In this document: one piece after another, positions 51,550 to 57,830 of the stretch
Position numbering within the stretch: position 1 is the stretch's first letter
Layout: each line of letters begins with the position of its first letter
Assembly (NCBI GenBank): GCA_903820745.1
Contig: CAIJIT010000283.1
Location: 1-57,830 of the forward strand
Reading direction: 5' to 3'
From: an uncultured Burkholderiales bacterium
GTDB taxonomy: Bacteria; Pseudomonadota; Gammaproteobacteria; Burkholderiales; Burkholderiaceae_C
DNA length: 57,830 nucleotides
The notes under the pieces: generated by a model
The model's input: only the letters and a program-made list of their open reading frames with translations
Database searches by the model: none
What the model was told of the DNA's origin: nothing
Program-made: the position numbers and the translations under genes

Positions 51550-53054
51550 TGCGCATTTTCATCTCGTCCCTCTACACCGAGACGAATACCCTCTCGCCGA
51601 TCCCGACCGGGTTGCGTGCATTCGAAGAGTACGGTCTGATCCGCGATGCTTCGATGCGGCAGGATGTCCCCGCGTCAGTACCACTCGGCGAAATCAGGCG
51701 CCTGGCCCAGGCTTGCGGTGACGAGATCATCGAGGGACTCTCCGCGAGCGCTCAGCCGGCCGGAAAGACTGTGCGTGCCGTCTATGAAAAGTTGCGCGAC
51801 TCGATTCTTGTCGACCTGCGCGCTGCGCAGGCCGCCGCCCCCCTGAACATGATCCTGTTGGCACTGCACGGGGCCATGGTGGCTGACGGATACGACGACT
51901 GCGAAGGGGATCTCATCGCCCGAGCGCGAGCGATTGCACCGGACGCCGTCATAGGGATCGAGCTCGACCTTCATTGCCACCTGACTGACGCCATGGTGCG
52001 CGAAGCCGACGTGATCATCGCGGTCAAGGAGTACCCGCATATCGACATGGCCGAGCGTGCCAACGAACTGTTCCACATCTGCCGAAGAACCGCCCTCGGC
52101 GAAGTCAATCCGGTGGCCGCGCTGGTGGACACCCACATGATCGGCGCATATCCCACGTTCGATGCGCCGATGTCTGGGATCGTCGCCAATCTTCGGGCGG
52201 TGGAAACCCGGGCTTCCATCCTCACGGCAACCATCGCGCACGGGTTTGCATGGGCCGATGTGGCTGAAGTCGGCACAAAGGTACTCGTCTACGCCGACAC
52301 CGACCTGCGCGGGGCGGTGCGTGAAGCCGTGGCTCTGTCCCAGCAGATCTACGACACACGCGAGGAACTTCTGCCGCGTTATCCGGACATTGCGACGTCA
52401 CTGGATCGAGCCACGGCCTTGCCCGGACTTGTCGTGCTGGGTGACTTCGCGGACAACCCGGGTGGCGGTGCCCCAGGCGACAGCACGTATTTCCTGCGCG
52501 AGTTGCTGGCGCGGGGGATACGAGATGCCGTAGTCGGTTGCTTCTGGGACCCGATGGTGGTCGAACTCTGCGCAGAAGCAGGCATTGGTGCGACGCTGAC
52601 GATTCGACTCGGCGGCAAGTGCGGGGTCACCTCGGGTGAACCGATCGACTTGACTGTGCAGGTACTGGGTCTGCGCGAGCAACATGATCAAGGCTGCTTC
52701 GGATTCCGGCAGAAACTCGGCCGGGCCGTCTGGATCAGAAGCCAAGGGATCGACATTGCAGTCTGTTCGGCTCGATCACAGGTCTTCGATCCCGATGCTT
52801 TCACGGGCTTGGGAATCGCTTTGGCGGATAAGCGCCTCATCGTCGTGAAGTCATCGGCACATTACCAGGCCAGATTCAGCGAGATTGCCGACCATCTCTG
52901 GCATGTGCGGACGCCTGGCGCGATGTCGCTCGATTTCGCGGCCATTCCATATTCGAAGCGCGACGGACAGTACTTCCCGCGCGTCCAGGATCCATGGGCA
53001 TTGCACGGTCAACCCGAACCGCGGACCTTTGTTCGTCGGCGGGCCTTGGCTTGA
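51549..53054 (+). CDS. M81-family metallopeptidase (MlrC-like)
   Basis: A 501-residue M81 (DUF1485/MlrC) peptidase. Signatures are SSLYTETNTLSPIPT at the N-terminus, LALHGAMVADGYDDCEGD (H107), IELDLHCHLTDAMV (H142, H144) and EYPHIDMAERA (H164). The second half has LGDFADNPGGGAPGDSTYFL. MlrC completes microcystin and nodularin breakdown by cleaving the Adda-containing tetrapeptide. MlrC itself is about 528 residues, and this length is close. The gene is translationally coupled to the DUF885 gene. M81 members are also found outside toxin degradation, so the substrate remains open. Confidence 0.93.
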   Translation: MRIFISSLYTETNTLSPIPTGLRAFEEYGLIRDASMRQDVPASVPLGEIRRLAQACGDEIIEGLSASAQPAGKTVRAVYEKLRDSILVDLRAAQAAAPLNMILLALHGAMVADGYDDCEGDLIARARAIAPDAVIGIELDLHCHLTDAMVREADVIIAVKEYPHIDMAERANELFHICRRTALGEVNPVAALVDTHMIGAYPTFDAPMSGIVANLRAVETRASILTATIAHGFAWADVAEVGTKVLVYADTDLRGAVREAVALSQQIYDTREELLPRYPDIATSLDRATALPGLVVLGDFADNPGGGAPGDSTYFLRELLARGIRDAVVGCFWDPMVVELCAEAGIGATLTIRLGGKCGVTSGEPIDLTVQVLGLREQHDQGCFGFRQKLGRAVWIRSQGIDIAVCSARSQVFDPDAFTGLGIALADKRLIVVKSSAHYQARFSEIADHLWHVRTPGAMSLDFAAIPYSKRDGQYFPRVQDPWALHGQPEPRTFVRRRALA

Positions 53055-53095
53055 ACGCGACTCGCTTCGGCAGCGGCCCGAGTCCGGATGTTTAG

Positions 53096-54583
53096 ATGAG
53101 CCGCCAGATGCCCAACCGGCCGCCGCCGCGCCCGCTCGACCTGCTGGATGTTCGTTTGCGCCCTATTTGCGATGCCTACTTGGGAACAAGGCAGGTTCCC
53201 GGTGCATCGATCGCTGTTGTGCATGGCGACATGAGCTATCACTATGCCTATGGAGTGAAGTCCACCGTCAGCGCCGAGCCGGTGACTGCGCAGACGGGAT
53301 TCAACATTGCATCTTGCTCCAAGGCCTTTGTGTCAGCGGCCGTGGCCTCCCTGGTTGCTGACAGGCTGGCGAGTTGGGACGACCCGATAAGCCGTTTCGT
53401 ACCAGAGTGGCAATTGCAGGATCCAGCCGATACGCTGAAGGTTACCCTGCGCGATCTCAGCGCCAACCGCTTGGGCTTGCCCCGGGTCGGTCTGATGGAG
53501 GCTGGACTTGATCCGCGCCTGCCGGCGGAACATGTTTTTTCGAGGCTTCGCCATACGGCCGCCGTTCACGCGCTGCGCGAACGCTTTACATACATCAACG
53601 CCGGGCACAACGCGAACGCTGTGGCGGTCGGACGCATCACGGGTCAGGGGTTTATCGACACCCTGAGAGACCGCATCCTGCAACCCTTGGGCATGAGCAC
53701 CAGCTCGGGCGGCGAGCAGGCGCGCACGGCATTGGCCGATCAAGCCGCGTGGCACTGTCGCGTTGGTGGGAATATTGTGCCGATCGATAGCATTTTTACG
53801 GACCAGCAAACCGGTGCCGGTGGCATGGTGGTTTCCGGCGCCGACGCGTTGCAGTGGTTGCGCTTTCACCTCAACGGCGGATTGGTGGATGGTCGACAAG
53901 TCATTTCTCGCGAAGCCTTGCTCGAAACCCACAAGCCACAGGTCGTTGCTGAGCCTGGCAAGGATCTGCCGAGCCTGTTCTATCCAGGCGCTCACATGGC
54001 CGCATATGCGCTCGGCTGGGCAGTTTCGGACTTCGAAGGCCGTCCCCTGATCTGTCACTCTGGCACCGGCTACGGCGTCGCCGCCATGACCTTGCTGCTG
54101 CCGGGTGCGGGGCTGGGCATCGCCGTGTACGCCAACGTTCTGGGTGCACCGGTGACATCACTGTCCTTTGCTCTTGCAGCCGCCGTGCTGGGTCTGCCCG
54201 TACGTGACTGGCGGGCTTACTTCGAATCCTTCGCTCCAGCTCCGCCGGCAATGCCGGTGGCCAAGCCATCGCCTGCGAGTACCGAAGAGACTATCGATCT
54301 GGACTCCTACGTCGGTACCTATGTCCACGCTGCGGACGGCCCGCTGGTTGTCGAACGAGTGGGCGACGGACTGTCAGGGAGCCTGAGACATGGTTATCGG
54401 ATGAACTTCTCGCTGCTGCCCATCGGCTCAAACAGTTTCTCAGTGAAGTTCAGCCAACCTGAGTGGCGGGCTTTGATGGACAACGAGCGCACCGTGCTGA
54501 ATTTCAAGGTCGTCGGTGGGGCCAGCGTTGCGGCCCAACTTGACGCAGGGCTGTTGACCCGGGAGTTCGAGCGTCGTGTTTGA
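53096..54583 (+). CDS. Class C beta-lactamase-like serine hydrolase (MlrB-like context)
   Basis: A 495-residue S12-family hydrolase. The SxxK motif is S73-C-S-K76 (NIASCSKAF), YxN is Y166-I-N168, and a HSG triad lies in LICHSGTGYG. A C-terminal DUF3471-like beta domain follows (LDSYVGTYVHAADGPLVVER). No signal peptide is visible, so it acts in the cytoplasm, unlike most beta-lactamases. MlrB, the second microcystin enzyme, is of this family and size (about 540). Forty-one bases from the M81 gene, it ends the operon. It could be a D-aminopeptidase or amidase. Confidence 0.9.
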   Translation: MSRQMPNRPPPRPLDLLDVRLRPICDAYLGTRQVPGASIAVVHGDMSYHYAYGVKSTVSAEPVTAQTGFNIASCSKAFVSAAVASLVADRLASWDDPISRFVPEWQLQDPADTLKVTLRDLSANRLGLPRVGLMEAGLDPRLPAEHVFSRLRHTAAVHALRERFTYINAGHNANAVAVGRITGQGFIDTLRDRILQPLGMSTSSGGEQARTALADQAAWHCRVGGNIVPIDSIFTDQQTGAGGMVVSGADALQWLRFHLNGGLVDGRQVISREALLETHKPQVVAEPGKDLPSLFYPGAHMAAYALGWAVSDFEGRPLICHSGTGYGVAAMTLLLPGAGLGIAVYANVLGAPVTSLSFALAAAVLGLPVRDWRAYFESFAPAPPAMPVAKPSPASTEETIDLDSYVGTYVHAADGPLVVERVGDGLSGSLRHGYRMNFSLLPIGSNSFSVKFSQPEWRALMDNERTVLNFKVVGGASVAAQLDAGLLTREFERRV

Positions 54584-54719
54584 ACGCCGGCTTCGCGAAG
54601 GCACCCGTGGTGGGTGAAACTCTTGATCAGTCCGCGGTTGCGGTCATGTCGCTCCCTTGTGCTCGGGTCCGATGGCTGGGCACGGGCATGATGTCCTCAA
54701 TTGCCAGGCAGCCTCGGAG

Positions 54720-54812
54720 ATGAAACTGCGCACCCGCTACTCCGCCCTTGACCTGCTGGGTGCTGCCCGCAATGGCCAGGCCGACTGGGCGCCGGCCTGG
54801 CGAGATGCCGGG
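54720..54812 (+). pseudogene. soxB 5' fragment
   Basis: From the ATG at 54720 the frame reads MKLRTRYSALDLLGAARNGQ followed by [10 protein letters not shown]. It aligns to the start of the real soxB at 57.6 kb ([20 protein letters not shown] then PAWRDA) and then loses similarity before the FAD-binding region. Only the first 30 codons remain. Confidence 0.8.
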
Positions 54813-54862
54813 TCAAGGCCGCCAATTGGCGCCGCTGAACCACAACTCTTGTAGCGGCGGGC

Positions 54863-55077
54863 ATGAGCGGCTTCATCCAGAACGCCTGGAATGTCGCCGC
54901 CTGGGACCTGACGGTCGCTTTCGCGGCAGATGGCGGCATCGTCGCGGCCCAGCAGAAAATCTCGACCTCGAACCTTCGGTCAAAATGATGCCAGTGGTCG
55001 CCGACCTGCCGCTGACCCAGTTCCGGGGCGTCGTTCAAGTCGCGCTGGAGCTGGAATGTCCCGAGCTGAAAACCTGA
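54863..55077 (+). pseudogene. Decayed Rieske aromatic oxygenase (VanA-like) gene
   Basis: The start MSGFIQNAWNVAAWD is the typical N-terminus of VanA-type oxygenases (xxFxxNAWYVAAW). It runs straight into LTVAFAADGGIVAAQQ, which resembles the C-terminal region, so the Rieske and catalytic centre are deleted. After AAQQ a one-base deletion in an A-run (about 54952-54959) shifts the frame, and the proper sequence continues as NLDLEPSVKMMPVVADLPLT to a stop at 55077. Confidence 0.72.
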
Positions 55078-55089
55078 GGATCGATCCAT

Positions 55090-57375
55090 ATGCTTGAAAT
55101 ACCTGCACCCAAGCTGATGCATTCCCCGGCCCCGACGTTCTGGCGCAGGCTTGCCCCTCTCGCTGCATTGCTGTTGAGCTTGGTCGGTGCGGCCGGTGCA
55201 GCCAACACAATGGATCGGATCGACTTGCCGCAGGCAAGGTTTTCCACCGGCGACAACATGGCTTGGCGAGAGCCGGATTTCGACGACAGTGGCTGGAAGT
55301 TGCTCAACACCACGCAAGCTTACGAAGGCCAGGGCTACGAGGGTTACGACGGCTACTCCTGGTATCGCATCCATGTCGTGATCCCCTCGGCGCTCAAGCT
55401 CAGCACCGACTGGCCCGAGCGGCTGAGGGTCTACCTTTCGGCCATCGACGATGCCGACGAAACTTATCTAAACGGCGTGCGTATCGGAGCGACCGGGCGT
55501 ATGCCCAGCGACCCGCTGGGCTATGAGACCCGCTGGGATTCGCCTCGCGACTATGCGGTGGACCTGCGCTCAGGCCTGGTTCGCTGGGATCGCGACAACG
55601 TGATCGCAGTGCGCGTTTACGACGGCGGCGGTGGCGGTGGTTTTTACAAGGACATGCCCTATCTGGCCATGCCGCACAGGGTTGACGGCCTGCAACTGGA
55701 TGCGGGCCAGGCCCGCTACCACTTTCTTGCAGATGGGCGCGTACAGGCCAGGCTGGACTTGCGCAACAACTACCCGGTGCTGCAGCGTGGCGTGTTGCAA
55801 ACCGAGGTGTTCGACCTGGTCTCCGGAAGGGTATTGGAGTCGGGCAAGCGCTCGATCACCATCGCGGCCGAGAAAAGTCTGGACCTGCAATGGATCTGGC
55901 CGGCGCGTCCGGGTATCCAGGTCCGCTATCGTTTTGTGGACGCGAGGTCTGGCCGCATCGCAACAGCCACCCATGACCTGCCCTACAGACTCACACCCCC
56001 CGATGCGCCCACGCCCGCCCTTCATGGCGCGCAACTGCTCGGCATGCGCCCCGGCACGCCGCTGCACTACAGAATTGCCGCAACCGGTCGCCTGCCACTG
56101 CACTTCAGCGCCCAGGGTCTGCCAGAGGGATTGAAGCTGAACCCGCTCAGCGGCGTCATCAGCGGTACAACGCCCGCCGCAGGCAGTTACAAGGTTCAAC
56201 TGCAAGTGCGCAATGCCCTGGGCAGTACGAAGCGGGTTTGGACCTTGGTGGCGGGCGAGCAACTCGCCTTGACGCCGCCGATGGGCTGGAACAGCTGGAA
56301 CGCCTACGGTTTGAACGTCACCGACGAGCTGGTGCGCAAGGCCGCGCAGTTTCTGATCGACAAAGGGCTGGCAGCCAAAGGCTGGAACTCGGTCAATATC
56401 GACGATGGCTGGGAGGCGCCGGAACGCCGTGCCGATGGCGAAATGATGGGCAACGCGCGCTTTCCCGACATGAAAGCATTGGGTGATTTCCTGCACGAGC
56501 GGGGCTTGCACTTTGGCATTTATTCGTCTCCCGGTGCGACCACCTGTGGCGGCTATCTGGGTTCACTCGGCCATGAGTTCCAGGACGCAGCAAGCTATGC
56601 CCGCTGGGGAGTGGACTACCTCAAATATGACCTCTGCAGCTACGCGGCGAACATGTCCAAAACTCCGACGCTGGACGAGCACCGGAAACCTTATCAGTTG
56701 ATGGGCGAAGCAATATCCAGGCAGCCGCGCAGCATGGTCTACAGCCTTTGCCAGTATGGCGAGCAACAGGTCTGGACCTGGGGTGCATCGGTCGGCGGAG
56801 TGGCATGGCGCATGACAGGTGACATCGCCGACAACTGGAACAGCGTGCTGGAAACCGGTTTTTCGCAGGCGCCGCATACCCGCTTTGTGGCGCCCGGGCG
56901 TTGGAACGACCCTGACATGCTGGTCGTGGGGCAGTTGGGATGGGGCGATAAGCTGCGTCCGTCGCGTCTGACACCCGACGAGCAATACAGCCACATCAGC
57001 CTGTGGAGCCTGCTGGCGGCGCCGCTGCTGCTGGGCAACGACCTGCCAAATCTGGACGAGTTCACGCTCAGCCTACTCACCAACCACGAAGTCATTGCGA
57101 TCAACCAGGATGCGCTGGGCAAGGCGGCGCAGCGGGTACTGAACCAGGACGACTGGCAGGTCTGGGTCAAGGAACTGGAAGGCGGCGCCAAAGCGGTGGG
57201 CATCTTCAATATGGGCTCGAGCTTCCGCTCGACCCGAATCGAATCAAACCGCATGGGGCTCGAGAACCGATTCCAGTTGCGTGATGCCTGGCGCCAAAAG
57301 GACTTGGGGCTTCAGTCGAAGCACATCAGCGTGAACTTGCCGGCTCACGGCGTGATGCTCTTTGTCGTCAAGTAG
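55090..57375 (+). CDS. Exported GH27 alpha-galactosidase-like glycosidase with N-terminal beta domains
   Basis: A 761-residue enzyme with a signal peptide (WRRLAPLAALLLSLVGAAGA). The N-terminal 38-225 is a galactose-binding-like sandwich (WREPDFDDSGWKLLNTTQ, YSWYRIHVVI, YLNGVRIGATG). Residues about 300-385 form an Ig/putative He-PIG domain (LPEGLKLNPLSGVISGTTPA). The GH27 barrel starts at PPMGWNSWNAYG (about 393). The nucleophile is D514 (DYLKYDLCSY) and the acid/base is D578 (WRMTGDIADNW). It would release alpha-galactosyl or alpha-N-acetylgalactosaminyl ends in the periplasm or outside. GAGGA precedes the ATG. It is flanked by soxB-like sequence on both sides. Confidence 0.94.
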   Translation: MLEIPAPKLMHSPAPTFWRRLAPLAALLLSLVGAAGAANTMDRIDLPQARFSTGDNMAWREPDFDDSGWKLLNTTQAYEGQGYEGYDGYSWYRIHVVIPSALKLSTDWPERLRVYLSAIDDADETYLNGVRIGATGRMPSDPLGYETRWDSPRDYAVDLRSGLVRWDRDNVIAVRVYDGGGGGGFYKDMPYLAMPHRVDGLQLDAGQARYHFLADGRVQARLDLRNNYPVLQRGVLQTEVFDLVSGRVLESGKRSITIAAEKSLDLQWIWPARPGIQVRYRFVDARSGRIATATHDLPYRLTPPDAPTPALHGAQLLGMRPGTPLHYRIAATGRLPLHFSAQGLPEGLKLNPLSGVISGTTPAAGSYKVQLQVRNALGSTKRVWTLVAGEQLALTPPMGWNSWNAYGLNVTDELVRKAAQFLIDKGLAAKGWNSVNIDDGWEAPERRADGEMMGNARFPDMKALGDFLHERGLHFGIYSSPGATTCGGYLGSLGHEFQDAASYARWGVDYLKYDLCSYAANMSKTPTLDEHRKPYQLMGEAISRQPRSMVYSLCQYGEQQVWTWGASVGGVAWRMTGDIADNWNSVLETGFSQAPHTRFVAPGRWNDPDMLVVGQLGWGDKLRPSRLTPDEQYSHISLWSLLAAPLLLGNDLPNLDEFTLSLLTNHEVIAINQDALGKAAQRVLNQDDWQVWVKELEGGAKAVGIFNMGSSFRSTRIESNRMGLENRFQLRDAWRQKDLGLQSKHISVNLPAHGVMLFVVK

Positions 57376-57604
57376 CTGGACCGGTGCGGGTCACCTCGTG
57401 GCAGAGCCATCGGTACTCAGCTCTAGCCACGCCCATGCACGGCTCGGATCGCAACTTCTTCATGGCGGCGGACTTTCACCACTGACTCTTTGTCGGTATC
57501 CCGGCGCACCCGAATCCAGGTTGACAGAAACTGCACACGACAAACTATTCGTGCGGCAGGCCTAAGTCGAACTTGGTCTGTCGCGCTACGCTCAGCTCAC
57601 TTTG
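57376..57604. other. 229-base gap before soxB, no gene recognised
   Basis: No convincing coding frame, terminator or promoter was found. Short open stretches exist (one ends near 57472 and one near 57565), but they show no motif and could be gene remains. Confidence 0.5.
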
Positions 57605-57830
57605 ATGCCCAACCTGAAACCACGGCGTAAGCGCTACTCCGCCTGGAACCTCTTGGCCTCTGCCCTGCAAGGCCAGGCCGACTGGGCGCCGGCGTGGCGC
57701 GATGCCGAGCCCAAGGCCCGCTACGACGTGATCATCATTGGCGGCGGCGGCCACGGCCTGGCCACGGCCTACTACCTGGCGAAGAACCACGGCATCACGA
57801 ATGTGGCGGTGCTGGAAGCCGGCTGGATCG
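57605..57830 (+). CDS. soxB: Sarcosine oxidase beta subunit (partial, window edge)
   Basis: The first 75 codons of soxB. It reads [20 protein letters not shown], then [10 protein letters not shown], then the FAD/NAD dinucleotide fold [20 protein letters not shown] and [15 protein letters not shown]. Heterotetrameric sarcosine oxidase demethylates sarcosine, yielding glycine and methylene-THF, in choline/betaine catabolism. The other subunits should follow beyond the window. The ATG at 57605 is chosen as the first, without a strong Shine-Dalgarno. Confidence 0.9.
   Translation, partial: MPNLKPRRKRYSAWNLLASALQGQADWAPAWRDAEPKARYDVIIIGGGGHGLATAYYLAKNHGITNVAVLEAGWI

Larger units (their letters stand above)
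54584..55089. other. 506-base relict region between the serine hydrolase and GH27 genes
   Basis: The gap holds two gene fragments described separately (soxB 5' end and a Rieske oxygenase). The first 135 bases (54584-54719) have no recognisable coding or regulatory content. GAGGA at 55076-55080 precedes the GH27 start. Confidence 0.7.

Noticed and set aside
54697-55374. Minus-strand 225-codon frame across the relict region
   Set aside because: It runs opposite the Rieske/soxB relicts and the GH27 N-terminus, whose sense-strand signal-peptide and domain evidence is much stronger; its translation is low-complexity His/Gln/Arg typical of shadow frames.
1-57830. CRISPR arrays, tRNA, rRNA, transposases or integrases
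   Set aside because: No regularly spaced repeats, no cloverleaf or rRNA-like segments, and no DDE or tyrosine/serine recombinase motifs were recognised on reading both strands; the two repeat families found are explained above.

Overview
The window reads as chromosomal DNA of a betaproteobacterium, most likely order Burkholderiales. This is inferred from the high GC content, the GTP-type PEP carboxykinase, the radA/alr/arfB/lplT neighbourhood, a Zur-linked zinc ABC operon without a His-rich loop, and LysR-, TonB- and SoxB-rich accessory content. I see no rRNA, tRNA, CRISPR array or recognisable transposase. No similarity search was run, so all family calls rest on motifs read directly.

Region 1 (1-23.9 kb) is a dense housekeeping backbone: radA, two small-molecule exporters, arfB, alr, lplT, a chalcone-isomerase-like exported protein, pckG with a textbook terminator, two YecA/UPF0149 paralogs, a phosphoesterase, a universal stress protein, an ArgP-like regulator divergent from dadA, an Hsp70-like ATPase, mmsA with a divergent LysR regulator, rlpA, an FAH-family hydrolase, nadC, and an arginase/ornithine cyclodeaminase pair divergent from an Lrp-type regulator. 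Region 2 (24-28 kb) has a HicAB toxin-antitoxin pair and a Zur/zinc-uptake locus whose four genes (a 38-residue membrane peptide, ATPase, permease, binding protein) are joined by ATGA overlaps.

Region 3 (28-36.3 kb) is accessory. It holds a solitary MNT nucleotidyltransferase, a 1131-residue multidomain subtilase with RTX repeats, and a lipoprotein. The 3' end of that lipoprotein gene also exists as a diverged relict 4.5 kb upstream, on the other side of the subtilase. It ends with a 578-residue fusion of an alkylglycerol-monooxygenase-like hydroxylase to a lysoplasmalogenase-like (YhhN/TMEM86) domain, which suggests ether-lipid cleavage. Region 4 (36.3-42.5 kb) is toxin-antitoxin rich: a Fic toxin with a 52-codon inhibitory-motif antitoxin and a downstream HicB-like repressor, two alpha/beta hydrolases, HipBA with two GTCC-N8-GGAC operators, and an AbiEii-type nucleotidyltransferase with its XRE partner.

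Region 5 (42.7-54.6 kb) is the most interesting functional unit. A membrane-dipeptidase-like enzyme is divergent from an AraC regulator. The AraC gene is followed by a co-directional run: TonB-dependent receptor, MFS transporter, membrane-anchored alpha/beta hydrolase, DUF885 peptidase, M81 (MlrC-like) metallopeptidase and class-C beta-lactamase-like (MlrB-like) serine hydrolase. Together these look like an uptake and stepwise degradation pathway for an unusual, possibly cyclic or modified, peptide or amide. It resembles the microcystin mlr pathway in composition but has no MlrA.

Region 6 (54.6 kb to the end) has a soxB 5' relict and a decayed Rieske oxygenase gene, then an exported GH27 alpha-galactosidase-like enzyme, and finally the start of an intact sarcosine oxidase beta-subunit gene cut by the window edge.
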